This document shows, piece by piece, positions 16,221 through 24,146 of a DNA stretch of 31,922 nt. This DNA comes from JBBDJB01 sp040880125. GTDB lineage: Bacteria; Planctomycetota; Planctomycetia; Pirellulales; JBBDJB01. Under the pieces are notes generated by a model. The model ran no database searches and was not told the DNA's origin. It saw nothing but the letters and a program-made list of their open reading frames with translations. Where the stretch lies: assembly GCA_040880125.1 (NCBI GenBank), contig JBBDJB010000023.1, forward strand, positions 1-31,922, read 5' to 3'. How positions within the stretch are numbered: the stretch's first letter is position 1; every line of letters begins with the position of its first letter. A program made the translations under genes and the position numbers.

Positions 16221-17630
16221 CTACCTCTCCGCCCCCTCCAGCCTCACTTCCGGCGTCCGCGCCGTCTCCAGATACGCCTCGATCTCTTGAACGATCTTCG
16301 GATGCTCGGCGGCGATGTTGTTCTGCTCGCCCAGGTCCACCGACAGATCGTATAGCTCCAGCGGAGCGTCGACGTTGCCCTTGCGGACCGCCTTCCAGCG
16401 GCCGTGGCGGACCGCCTGGTGAATGCCGCTTTCGTGGAACTCCCAGTAGAGATTCTCGTGCCGGGGCTGCTGGCCGCCGTAGAGCGTCGGCACAAACGAG
16501 ATGCCGTCCAGCCCCTCGGGCGCGTCGGCGCCAGCCAGTTCGGCGGCGGTCGGAAGGAAGTCCCAGAAGGCACAGACGTGATCGGTGGTGCGGCCGGGCT
16601 CAATGCGGCCCGGCTGACGGACGATCATCGGCACGCGGATGCCGCCGTCGTGCATCGACCGCTTGTAGCCCCGCAGCGGGCCGGAGCTGTTGAAGAACTC
16701 CGGATCGGCGCCGCCTTCGCGGTGCGGCCCGTTGTCGCTGGTAAACAGGACGACGGTCCGCTCGTCGATGCCCAGCTCCTTCAGCTTGGCCATCAGCCGG
16801 CCGACGTCGCGATCCATCCGCGTGATCATGGCGGCGTGGGCCTTCTGCGGCTCCGGCCAATCCTTGTCCGCATACGGCTCGAGCGACGGCACCTCCATAC
16901 CCTGGCGGCCGGCTTCGTTGTTGGCGTGCGGAATCGTGTAAGCCAGGTACAAGAAGAACGGCCCCTGCCGGTGCTCGTCGACATACCGAAGGGCGGCCTC
17001 GGTGAACAGATCGTGCGAGTAGTCCTCCCGCCGGCTGGCGACACCGCCCTGGGAGTTCGGATTTCGCGCCGGCCGCACCACGACATTGTCGAGCGGATGC
17101 CGCTGGCCGTTGTGCCAGAGGAACTCCGGATAATAGTTGTGGGCGTGCACCTGGTTCAAGTAGCCGAAGAATTCATCGAAGCCCTGCTTGTTCGGCGCGC
17201 CGGTGGTGCCGGCCTCGCCGAGGCCCCACTTGCCGATCAGCGCCGTACCGTAGCCAGCCTCCTGAAGCACTTCGCCCACGGTGACATCCTGCGGCCGCAG
17301 CGGCAGCAGCCAGTTGCGGCGCACGAGGCAGTGCCCGGTGTGCAAGCCGGTCATCAGCGCGCAGCGAGACGGCGCGCAGACCGTACTGCCGGCGTAGCAG
17401 TTGGTAAACCGCAGCCCTTCGGCGGCCAGCCGATCGATGTTGGGCGTTTGAATCTGCTGTTGGCCGTAGCAGCCCAAGTCACCGTAGCCGAGATCGTCGG
17501 CCATGATGTAAATGATGTTCGGCCGCTGAGTTTCCGCAGCGTCTTGGGCGGGTGCCTGTCGTGGCAGCAAAGATGCCGCGACCAGCAAGAATAGCATGAG
17601 GAGTCGAGAGAGTTTTACGCCGTATCGCAT
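16221..17630 (-). CDS. Secreted sulfatase (arylsulfatase type)
   Basis: A 469-residue exported sulfatase. Residues 1-29 are a signal peptide (hydrophobic LLMLFLLVAASLL, cleavage near QAPAQ-D). Metal-binding DD45-46 in MADDLGYGDLG and the formylglycine motif CAPSR at 85-89 show it belongs to the cysteine-type sulfatases, so Cys85 needs conversion by an anaerobic or FGE-type maturase not encoded here. Further family marks are GKWGLGE and FTSDNGPHREGG (metal Asp-Asn). The substrate is unknown; planctomycetes use many such enzymes on sulfated polysaccharides of algal or marine origin. The gene is 42 bases downstream of the cytochrome/WD40 gene on the same strand, so the two are probably cotranscribed. 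Confidence 0.95.
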   Translation of the reverse strand: MRYGVKLSRLLMLFLLVAASLLPRQAPAQDAAETQRPNIIYIMADDLGYGDLGCYGQQQIQTPNIDRLAAEGLRFTNCYAGSTVCAPSRCALMTGLHTGHCLVRRNWLLPLRPQDVTVGEVLQEAGYGTALIGKWGLGEAGTTGAPNKQGFDEFFGYLNQVHAHNYYPEFLWHNGQRHPLDNVVVRPARNPNSQGGVASRREDYSHDLFTEAALRYVDEHRQGPFFLYLAYTIPHANNEAGRQGMEVPSLEPYADKDWPEPQKAHAAMITRMDRDVGRLMAKLKELGIDERTVVLFTSDNGPHREGGADPEFFNSSGPLRGYKRSMHDGGIRVPMIVRQPGRIEPGRTTDHVCAFWDFLPTAAELAGADAPEGLDGISFVPTLYGGQQPRHENLYWEFHESGIHQAVRHGRWKAVRKGNVDAPLELYDLSVDLGEQNNIAAEHPKIVQEIEAYLETARTPEVRLEGAER

Positions 17631-17672
17631 GGTGACCTGCTCGCGAATGGGGAGAGAGCGGTGTCTTACGGG

Positions 17673-19109
17673 TTACGGTGCATCCGGCGGCTTGTAGCCC
17701 GGCGCGGCGATCCACTCGGCCAGCGGCTCGCCGTTCTCGGCGTCGTAGGTTCGCACGCGGCCGTCGAAGCTGCCGGTGGCCAGGCGGTTCGTCCCGCCAT
17801 GATAGTCGCAAGTAAGGGCCCAGTCCTGTGAAGACGGATACGCGCGTACTTCCTCGCGGCCTTCCAGCTTGTATTGCCGCACCTGCTTGCCGGCCGAGGG
17901 GGCGAACAGAAACTCCTCGCTGGTGGCCAGCTTGAAGACTTCGCCGCCCAGGCCTCCGATGTCCGCGGTCTTCTTGCCGTCTTCGATCTTCCACAGATGG
18001 ATCTGACCGTCGCCGCCGGCGGAAAAGACGTGATCGCCATCGGGGTGAACCGCCACGCCGGAGACCGTCTCGCCGTGGCCGGAGTAGGTCATCAGCAGTT
18101 CGCCGGAGGCGGTGTCGAACACCTTGGCCGTCTTGTCACGGCTGGCGGTGGCCAGCTTCGCCCCGTCCGGACTGAAGGCCACGGCCATCACCCAATCCGA
18201 ATGACTCTCGATCAACCTCGGCTCCTCGCCCGTCGCTACGTCATAGACTCGCACGATGTTGTCCTCACCGGCGCAGGCTAGCCGGTCGCCGGTCGGGGAG
18301 AAGACCGCGTCGAACACCACGCCACTGGTCGAGAGCAATGGTTCGTCCGATTGCAGCGTGCCGTCGTCGGCCACGTTCAGCAGCCGCACTTCGCCGCGGC
18401 GTGCGGAGGCCCCGCCCGCTACGGCCACTCGCTTGCCGTCGGGCGAGTAGCGCACCGCGTAGATGCGCTCCGGGAAGTTCTTGATCCGCTCGACTAGCTC
18501 GCCCGTTTCGGGCTTCCACACGGTCAGCTCGTGATAACCGCCGACCAGCAGCCTAGTCCCGTCGGAGTTAAAGGCCAGTGCGGTGATCGGCAGAGGGCTG
18601 GGATAGGCTTCCGGCGGATTGGGATATTCGGCGGCTGGCAGGATCGACGCCAGCGGGGCCTTCGCATCGGGGCCGTCGAACTTCGCGCCCTGGTCGATCC
18701 ATCGCCGCACCAGCGCGATCTGTTCCTGCGGCAACGGGTCGGCTTCCAGCGGCATTCGCTCGAACTCGTCATCCGTGGCGATCCGCCGCAGGGCCTCGCT
18801 CTCCGGCAACTTGCCCGGCACGACCGCCTTGGCCCCGGAGTCTCCCTCGCCGAGCAGGGCCTCATAGCTGTCCAATCGCAGTCCGCCCTCCTGCATGTCC
18901 GGTCCATGACAGGCGGTACAGGCGGCGACCAGGATCGGAGCGACCTGATGGCGGAAGCTGACCGCTTCGCCGTCGTCTTGTTCTTCTTGACCCGTCGCGG
19001 CGGAGGTGGGAAGGAGGACTGCCAACCCGACACAAACAAGCCGCATCAACGTTCCCGCGAGGTCCGTCCAGGTGCGATCGTGTCGATTTCGAACGCAAAG
19101 GCATTTCAT
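17673..19109 (-). CDS. Planctomycete-type cytochrome plus WD40 beta-propeller protein
   Basis: A 478-residue exported protein. A signal sequence (hydrophobic LVCVGLAVLLPTSAATG) precedes a small c-type cytochrome domain of the planctomycete PSCyt1 kind with CTACH (Cys64, Cys67, His68) and the GGLRLDSYEALLGEGDSG stretch, ending near residue 145. WD40 repeats fill the rest (from about 170), seen in ITALAFNSDGTRLLVGG, VMAVAFSPDGAKLATASRDK and similar. It is probably periplasmic and heme-binding; its role is unknown, and such proteins sit beside DUF1549/DUF1501 genes. I chose the ATG at 19109, which has GGAG 8 bases upstream; the ATG at 19046 would give a more ordinary signal peptide and is the alternative. 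It is divergent from the DUF1549 gene. Confidence 0.9.
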   Translation of the reverse strand: MKCLCVRNRHDRTWTDLAGTLMRLVCVGLAVLLPTSAATGQEEQDDGEAVSFRHQVAPILVAACTACHGPDMQEGGLRLDSYEALLGEGDSGAKAVVPGKLPESEALRRIATDDEFERMPLEADPLPQEQIALVRRWIDQGAKFDGPDAKAPLASILPAAEYPNPPEAYPSPLPITALAFNSDGTRLLVGGYHELTVWKPETGELVERIKNFPERIYAVRYSPDGKRVAVAGGASARRGEVRLLNVADDGTLQSDEPLLSTSGVVFDAVFSPTGDRLACAGEDNIVRVYDVATGEEPRLIESHSDWVMAVAFSPDGAKLATASRDKTAKVFDTASGELLMTYSGHGETVSGVAVHPDGDHVFSAGGDGQIHLWKIEDGKKTADIGGLGGEVFKLATSEEFLFAPSAGKQVRQYKLEGREEVRAYPSSQDWALTCDYHGGTNRLATGSFDGRVRTYDAENGEPLAEWIAAPGYKPPDAP

Positions 19110-19453
19110 CGGCAGCACTCCAGGCGTGGCAAGTCGACCGGCCGCGCTGACCTTGGCAGCCGTTGAAAAATGGGACTGGCTCCGAGCATCCGAAGCAAAA
19201 CGTTACCGAGTCATGGTCGCGGCGAGGTGCCTGTCCCAGTTTTTCAACGAGATGTTTGGGGATCCGGCAAGTCGATGTGGTGAGGCGGGATATCCACACT
19301 TTGCCCAATCGCCACCAGCGAAGCAAGCGTCTATAGCGGCGCAGGGGCGAACACTCCCGCGGCCGAGGGGCGAAACATTGAAATTCGTGGATGAATTCGC
19401 CATACTAGGCGGCTCGTCCTGCCTTTGCTTCCTACCTCCAGCGCGAGCCGCCC
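19110..19453. other. Divergent intergenic region between cytochrome/WD40 and DUF1549 genes
   Basis: This 344-base stretch has no supported gene. It should carry both divergent promoters, but I see no strong -35/-10 pair. Its main content is the hairpin-type repeat at 19161-19249. Confidence 0.6.
19161..19249. repeat. MITE-like element with GTTGAAAAA terminal inverted arms
   Basis: The left arm CGTTGAAAAATGGGAC (19161-19176) pairs with the right arm GTCCCAGTTTTTCAACG (19233-19249), differing by one inserted base. About 56 bases lie between, including TGGCTCCGAGC and CGAGGTGCC, which continue the pairing imperfectly. I recall similar GTTGAAAAA...GGGAC elements dispersed in planctomycete genomes, but this is recognition, not a search. 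Confidence 0.7.
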
Positions 19454-21742
19454 ATGCATCCCGCCCTGGCGCAACGCGTGAGAAATCTGTTGCTGGCCGG
19501 TTTGACGTTGGCCGGTTGGCTAAGCTTTGCCGCGCCGGCAATCGCCGAGGATGCCGCGCCGCTCGCACCAGCGATAGTAGACGCCGCCGAAGCGACACCG
19601 TCGTTTCTTCACGACGTGATGCCGGTGCTCTCCAAGGCCGGCTGCAACCTGGGCACGTGCCACGGCAACAAGAACGGCAAGGGAGGGTTTCGCCTCTCGC
19701 TGCGGGGCCAGACGCCGGAGGACGACTACACGGCGCTGTCGCGCGAGTTCGCCGGCCGGCGGATCAACTCCCTGTCGCCCGAGCAGAGCCTGATCCTGCT
19801 CAAGCCGACCACCGCGATCGCCCACCAGGGCGGCCAGCGATTTGGGATCGATTCGATCGAATACGAAACGCTGCATCGCTGGATCGCCGGCGGTGCGCCG
19901 GGCCCGCAATCTGATGCGCCGGCGCTGGTCTCGCTCAGCGTCTCACCGGAGGAAGAAGTGCTGGTCGCGCCGCAGGACGAGCTGCGAGTCACCGCCACGG
20001 CCACCTTCACTGACGGCACCACGCGGGACGTGACGCGAATGGCAGTTTATGAGACGTCCAACATGCTGGCGGAAGTGTCGCCCGAGGGCGTGGTGCGGCG
20101 GCTGGGCGACGGCGAGACGACGGTCCTGGTGCGGTTTCTGGAAACGCAAGTGCCGGTGCGGCTGGCGTTCATCCCGCGGCGAGACGACTTCGTCTGGAGC
20201 GATCCGCCGGTCCAAAACTACATCGACCGCCTGGTCTGGGAGAAGCTTCGCCGGCTGCGGATACATCCCTCGCCGCCGGCCGACGACGCGACCTTCGTCC
20301 GCCGGGCGTACCTCGACGCGATCGGCGTGCTACCCACCGCCGATGAAGCGAGCCGCTTTGTCGAGGACACGTCGTCAGACAAGCGGGCCAAGCTGGTGGA
20401 CGAGCTGCTGGCCCGGGCGGAGTTTGCGGGCGCTTGGGCGCTGAAGTGGTCGGACCTGGTGCGGAACGAAGAGAAGGTGCTGGACGCCAAGGGCGTCGAC
20501 CTCTTTTACGACTGGATGCGGCAGAGCTTTGCGGACGGAAAGCCGCTGGACGAGTTCGTGCGGGAGATGGTCGCCTCGCGCGGCAGTACGTACGACAATC
20601 CGCCGGCCAACTTCTGGCGCGCCCACCGTGATCCGTTCACCCGGGCGGAGACGACCGCGCAGCTTTTCTTGGGCGTGCGGCTCCAGTGTGCCAAATGTCA
20701 CAACCACCCCTTCGACCGCTGGACGCAGGACGACTATTACTCCTGGTCGGCGATGTTCGCCCGGATCGACTACGAGGTGGTCGAGAACGACCGCAAGGAC
20801 GAGTTCGACAAGCACGAGTTCAAGGGCGAGCAGATTGTCCAGGTGAAAGACGAAGGCGAAGTGAAGAACGCCCGGACCGGCAAGAATGCCGAGCCTCGTC
20901 TGCTGGGCGCCGAGACGCCGCCGCTCGACGAGAAAGCGGACCGGCTCGAGCCGGCCGCCGAGTGGATCGCCAATGGTGATAATGAGCTGTTTGCCCGGAC
21001 TCAGGCCAACCGCATTTGGTACCACGTGATGGGGCGCGGAGTCGTGGAGCCGGTGGACGACTTCCGCCCGACCAATCCGCCCAGCAACCCCGAACTGCTG
21101 GACGCTTTAACCGAGGACTTCATCGAGCACGACTTCGACGTGAAGCACCTGGTCCGCACGATCATGACTTCCACGGTTTACGGCCTCTCCGCGCAGCCGA
21201 ACGAAACGAACGGCGGCGACGAGGCGAACTTCGCCCGGGCGGTGGTGCGGCGCCTCACGGCCGAACAGCTACTGGACGCGCAGTGTCAGGTGCTGGACGA
21301 GGCGGCCGACTTCAACGGCTTCGACCAAGGGACGCGGGCTGGCGAACTACCAGGCGTGCAGCGCGTGCGTCCGCGTGACAAGCGGCCCAGCACGGCCGAC
21401 CGCTTCCTGACCGTCTTCGGCAAGCCGCAGCGGCTGCTGGCCTGCGAATGCGAGCGCTCCGATGAGACGACGCTCTCGCAAGCGCTGCTGTTGGTCGGCG
21501 GCGAGGGGCTTCACGAGCGGCTCTCGGCCGATGACAACCGGCTCGGTCGGCTCGTGCACAGCAATCTGGAGAATGAGCAAATCATCGACGAGTTATACTG
21601 GACCGCCCTTGCCCGACCGCCGAGCGAAGTAGAGCGAAGCCGGTGCGTCGAGCTATTGAATACGAGCAGCGATCGACGCACGGCGCTCGAGGACATCACC
21701 TGGGCGCTGCTCAATGCGAAGGAGTTTATATTCCGGCATTAG
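19454..21742 (+). CDS. DUF1549/DUF1553 exported protein with cytochrome-like N-terminus
   Basis: A 762-residue protein. Signal peptide 1-31 (cleavage near AIAEDA). Residues 50-150 form a cytochrome-like domain with GCNLGTCHG (Cys64, Cys69, His70), a C-x4-CH rather than the standard C-x2-CH. A bacterial Ig-like segment (about 158-240) follows. DUF1549 starts near 250 (NYIDRLVWEKLRRL) and contains a second, standard CAKCH (Cys412, Cys415, His416). DUF1553 covers about 500-760 (FARTQANRIWYHVMGRGVVEP). These architectures are characteristic of planctomycetes; the proteins are periplasmic or cell-surface, possibly redox-active, of unknown function. The DUF1501 gene follows on the same strand. The start is supported by the signal peptide. 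Confidence 0.94.
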   Translation: MHPALAQRVRNLLLAGLTLAGWLSFAAPAIAEDAAPLAPAIVDAAEATPSFLHDVMPVLSKAGCNLGTCHGNKNGKGGFRLSLRGQTPEDDYTALSREFAGRRINSLSPEQSLILLKPTTAIAHQGGQRFGIDSIEYETLHRWIAGGAPGPQSDAPALVSLSVSPEEEVLVAPQDELRVTATATFTDGTTRDVTRMAVYETSNMLAEVSPEGVVRRLGDGETTVLVRFLETQVPVRLAFIPRRDDFVWSDPPVQNYIDRLVWEKLRRLRIHPSPPADDATFVRRAYLDAIGVLPTADEASRFVEDTSSDKRAKLVDELLARAEFAGAWALKWSDLVRNEEKVLDAKGVDLFYDWMRQSFADGKPLDEFVREMVASRGSTYDNPPANFWRAHRDPFTRAETTAQLFLGVRLQCAKCHNHPFDRWTQDDYYSWSAMFARIDYEVVENDRKDEFDKHEFKGEQIVQVKDEGEVKNARTGKNAEPRLLGAETPPLDEKADRLEPAAEWIANGDNELFARTQANRIWYHVMGRGVVEPVDDFRPTNPPSNPELLDALTEDFIEHDFDVKHLVRTIMTSTVYGLSAQPNETNGGDEANFARAVVRRLTAEQLLDAQCQVLDEAADFNGFDQGTRAGELPGVQRVRPRDKRPSTADRFLTVFGKPQRLLACECERSDETTLSQALLLVGGEGLHERLSADDNRLGRLVHSNLENEQIIDELYWTALARPPSEVERSRCVELLNTSSDRRTALEDITWALLNAKEFIFRH

Positions 21743-21802
21743 CGAGGCATTCACGACGAGCGGCTTTTCCGACGCGGGAGTCGTTGTCTGCTGGCGTGAA
21801 AA

Positions 21803-21838
21803 CCCTCTCCCCTGCGGGGAGAGGGCAGGGAGAGGGGG
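21803..21838 (+). repeat. Dispersed CCCTCTCCC/GGGAGAGGG hairpin repeat, copy B
   Basis: CCCTCTCCCC, TGC, GGGGAGAGGG, then CAGGGAGAGGGGG; same orientation and structure as copy A at 6204. It lies 60 bases after the DUF1549 stop. Confidence 0.85.
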
Positions 21839-22002
21839 TTAAGAAGAACCGCTCTTTCATTTCGAGCGTTGTTCCGAAATCGAGGGTTGTTCCGAGATTC
21901 GCGCAGCGGGATGTGACTTCATCTGGCTCTGGCTCCTACAATGGTTAAGAATCCAGGAATTGGGCCGGAGGGAGACCGCTACATTTTCGCATGGCCTAAA
22001 AA

Positions 22003-22037
22003 CCCTCTCCCCGGCCCTCTCCCAGAGGGAGAGGGAG
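22003..22037 (-). repeat. Dispersed CCCTCTCCC/GGGAGAGGG hairpin repeat, copy C
   Basis: Reads CCCTCTCCCCGG, then CCCTCTCCC, AGA, GGGAGAGGG on the plus strand, i.e. the reverse orientation of copies A and B. It ends about 65 bases before the DUF1501 ATG. Confidence 0.85.
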
Positions 22038-22101
22038 TAGGACGGTCGCCTTCTTCCCGCAGGTGTGGGAGAGAAACGAACACACGAACCGCCAACTCGC
22101 C

Positions 22102-23508
22102 ATGACCCGTCACCGAAACAGCTTCGCCTGCCGCGGCTTTCAAGCGGCCGAGTTCTCGCGCCGGCATCTGCTCAAGGTCGGCGGACTGGGCCTGCTGGGG
22201 CTGAACATGCCGGGGCTGTTGCGCGCTGCGGAGTCGCAGAAGGCGGCACTGCCGCAGCGGGCGAAGCGGGTGATCTTCCTCTTCCAGTGGGGTGGGCCGA
22301 GCCACATCGACATGTTCGACCGCAAGCCCCGCGCCCCGGACGACATCCGCGGACCGCTGAAGGGCATCTCCAGCAGCGTGCCGGGCTTGGAGGTTTGCGA
22401 GCAACTGCCGGAAGTCGCCAAGCGGATGGACAAGGTCTGCCTCGTGCGCAGCATGACGCACACCATGAAGAACCATAACTCGGCCGGCTACTACGCCCTG
22501 ACCGGGCACGCCCCGCCGTCAGACGATCAGCGGCTGCGGGATTCGCTCGACCTGTTTCCCGCCTACGGCTCTGTGGTGGATCGTGTCGCCCCGGTCGGCA
22601 CCAACCTGCCGACCTTCGTCTCCTATCCGCACGTCATCCGTGACGGTTCGATCACGCCCGGCCAACACGCCAGCTTCCTGGGCAAGGCCCACGACCCGCT
22701 CTTTTTCAGCGAAGATCCCAACCAGGACGGCTTCCAGTTGCCGGAGTTGAGCCTGCCGTCGGATCTGTCGCTCGACCGCCTGCAACAGCGCCGGGGTCTG
22801 CAGGAGCTCGTCGACCGCCAGGCGCGGCTGCTGGATGCCTCGGCCGAGGTGCGCGGCTTTGACGACTACTACCAGAAGGCGATCGGCATGCTCACCTCGC
22901 CGGAGGTCCGCCAGGCGTTCGATCTCTCGACCGAGCCGGAGGCCGTTCGCGATCGCTATGGTCGGACGACGTACGGCCAGTCGTGTCTGCTCGCGCGGCG
23001 GTTGGTCGAGGCGGGCGTGAAGTTCGTCACCGTCTACTTCTCCAACAGCATCGGCGGGCAGAGCACCGAGAAGGGCGGCTGGGACACGCACGGCTTCAAC
23101 GACACGCGGATGTTCCCGATCGTCGAGAAGTATCACTTCCCGATGACCGAGCAGACGCTCCCCACCCTGCTGGACGATCTGGAGGAGCGTGGCCTGCTGG
23201 AGGATACGCTGGTGGTGTGGACCGGCGAGTTCGGCCGGACGCCGAAGATCAACGAGAACGCCAGCCGCGATCACTGGCCGCAGTGTTACACCGCGCTGTT
23301 GGCCGGCGGCGGCGTAAAACGCGGCTACATTCACGGCTCGTCGGACAACCGCGGCATGTTTCCCGACGAGTATCCCGTGCGGCCGGACGACCTGGCGGCC
23401 ACCATGTACTATCTGCTGGGCATTGACCCGCAGACCGAAGTGTACGACCGCAACGACCGCCCGCTGGTCATCGCGTCCGGCGATCCGGTGCATCAGATCA
23501 TCGCGTGA
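22102..23508 (+). CDS. DUF1501 exported protein (Tat-like signal)
   Basis: A 468-residue DUF1501 protein, a planctomycete-rich family with an alkaline-phosphatase/sulfatase-like fold but no established activity. The N-terminus carries a twin-arginine-like SRRHLLKVGG (residues 19-28) followed by a hydrophobic stretch to about 41, so it is probably exported folded. Family marks are VIFLFQWGGPSHIDMFDRKP, the THTMKNHNSAGYYALTGHAP stretch, WDTHGFN and WTGEFGRTP near the C-terminus. I chose the ATG at 22102; the frame is open from a GTG at 22063, but the extra 13 residues come from the repeat-rich spacer. It probably functions with the upstream DUF1549 protein, with which it is commonly paired. Confidence 0.93.
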   Translation: MTRHRNSFACRGFQAAEFSRRHLLKVGGLGLLGLNMPGLLRAAESQKAALPQRAKRVIFLFQWGGPSHIDMFDRKPRAPDDIRGPLKGISSSVPGLEVCEQLPEVAKRMDKVCLVRSMTHTMKNHNSAGYYALTGHAPPSDDQRLRDSLDLFPAYGSVVDRVAPVGTNLPTFVSYPHVIRDGSITPGQHASFLGKAHDPLFFSEDPNQDGFQLPELSLPSDLSLDRLQQRRGLQELVDRQARLLDASAEVRGFDDYYQKAIGMLTSPEVRQAFDLSTEPEAVRDRYGRTTYGQSCLLARRLVEAGVKFVTVYFSNSIGGQSTEKGGWDTHGFNDTRMFPIVEKYHFPMTEQTLPTLLDDLEERGLLEDTLVVWTGEFGRTPKINENASRDHWPQCYTALLAGGGVKRGYIHGSSDNRGMFPDEYPVRPDDLAATMYYLLGIDPQTEVYDRNDRPLVIASGDPVHQIIA

Positions 23509-23541
23509 AACCCGCTGCGTTGGAGCAGGCGCAACTGGCAA

Positions 23542-23567
23542 GGTGGCACAGAAATTCTTGTTTGTGC
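23542..23567 (+). repeat. Dispersed TGGCACAGACATTC hairpin repeat, copy C
   Basis: GGTGGCACAGAAATTCTTGTTTGTGC; arms degenerate by two changes. It is the first of four repeat units packed in the 190-base gap between the DUF1501 and cutA genes. Confidence 0.8.
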
Positions 23568-23580
23568 GTTGATTGTAAGA

Positions 23581-23617
23581 CCCTCTCCCCGGCCCTCTCC
23601 CTGGGAGGGAGAGGGAG
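23581..23617 (-). repeat. Dispersed CCCTCTCCC/GGGAGAGGG hairpin repeat, copy D
   Basis: CCCTCTCCCCGG, CCCTCTCCC, TGGGA, GGGAGAGGG; orientation as copy C. It is flanked closely on both sides by TGGCACAG-type repeats. Confidence 0.85.
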
Positions 23618-23623
23618 AAAGAC

Positions 23624-23649
23624 GGTGGCACAGACATTCCTATCCGTGC
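23624..23649 (+). repeat. Dispersed TGGCACAGACATTC hairpin repeat, copy D
   Basis: GGTGGCACAGACATTCCTATCCGTGC; the right arm differs from consensus by two bases. Seven bases separate it from repeat copy D of the CCCTCTCCC family. Confidence 0.8.
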
Positions 23650-23671
23650 GTGAATCCGTACTACTAACAAC

Positions 23672-23696
23672 ATGGCACAGAGCTTCCTGTCTGTGC
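23672..23696 (+). repeat. Dispersed TGGCACAGACATTC hairpin repeat, copy E
   Basis: ATGGCACAGAGCTTCCTGTC followed by TGTGC. It ends 3 bases before the cutA start and is in frame with it, so an upstream ATG at 23672 would add repeat-encoded residues MAQSFLSVR to CutA. Confidence 0.85.
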
Positions 23697-23698
23697 GA

Positions 23699-24040
23699 AT
23701 GACCGACATGCAACCGACCGTCCAAATCACCACCACCATCGATAGCGAGCAGGCGGCCGAGCAGATTGCCACGGCGCTCGTCGGGCGCCGTTTGGCGGCG
23801 TGCGTGCAGATCGTCGGGCCGGTCCGCAGCACGTTCCGCTGGGAAGGCAAGATTGAGATCAGCCCGGAGTGGATGTGCATCATCAAGACGGCGGCCGACC
23901 GAGCGGACGATGTGCAAAGCGCGATCCGCGAACTTCACGGCTACGATGTGCCGGAAATTCTCGTCACGCCGGTGACCGGCGGGAACAGGGGCTATCTCGA
24001 CTGGGTCCACAGCGAAACGCGAGCGGCGGATTCGCAGTAG
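23699..24040 (+). CDS. cutA: Divalent-cation tolerance protein CutA
   Basis: A 113-residue CutA1-family protein, a small trimeric cytoplasmic or periplasmic protein associated with copper and other divalent metal tolerance; its molecular role is still unclear. The family marks are the first strand QITTTIDSEQAAEQIATALV, RRLAACVQIVGPVRSTFRWEGK, EWMCIIKTA and the Tyr-Asp-Val-Pro-Glu-Ile near residue 84, ending in GNRGYLDWV. The ATG at 23699 (or 23708) begins the conserved part; the frame extends to an ATG at 23672 inside a dispersed repeat, and those nine residues are very probably not native. Length is normal for the family with the chosen start. Confidence 0.93.
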   Translation: MTDMQPTVQITTTIDSEQAAEQIATALVGRRLAACVQIVGPVRSTFRWEGKIEISPEWMCIIKTAADRADDVQSAIRELHGYDVPEILVTPVTGGNRGYLDWVHSETRAADSQ

Positions 24041-24075
24041 CTGCCCGCCTGCGAGACCGGCTTATCGAGACGCGA

Positions 24076-24104
24076 TGGCACGGCCGGACAAGCCGGCCGT
24101 GGCA
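24076..24104. repeat. Dispersed GGCACGGCCGG palindromic repeat
   Basis: TGGCACGGCCGG, ACAA, GCCGGCCGTGGCA: 12-13-base arms around a 4-base loop, with one mismatch. Similar palindromes are familiar from planctomycete genomes (recalled, not searched). An ATG at its left edge opens a frame into the downstream gene. Confidence 0.75.
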
Positions 24105-24146
24105 CCCTCAGGATCAATCGATGCGACAGGGCGCCCTCACCACACG

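Larger units (their letters stand above)
21743..22101. other. Repeat-filled spacer between DUF1549 and DUF1501 genes
   Basis: This 359-base stretch has no gene. It holds two CCCTCTCCC-type repeats in opposite orientation (21803 and 22003) and an 18-base imperfect tandem duplication of GTTGTTCCGARATYG (21868-21903). DUF1549 and DUF1501 genes are usually closely spaced, so the spacer has probably grown by repeat insertion. Confidence 0.6.

Noticed and set aside
16404..17594. Long plus-strand frame opposite the sulfatase gene
   Set aside because: Shadow of the sulfatase reading frame: the minus-strand protein has all catalytic motifs and a signal peptide, and this one has none.
19006..19914. 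302-codon plus-strand frame through the DUF1549 5' region
   Set aside because: It overlaps the cytochrome/WD40 gene start, the hairpin element and the DUF1549 signal region in another frame; part of its sequence is just the translated repeat.
22519..23886. 455-codon minus-strand frame opposite DUF1501 and cutA
   Set aside because: It spans two real plus-strand genes and the repeat cluster, and has no motif of its own.
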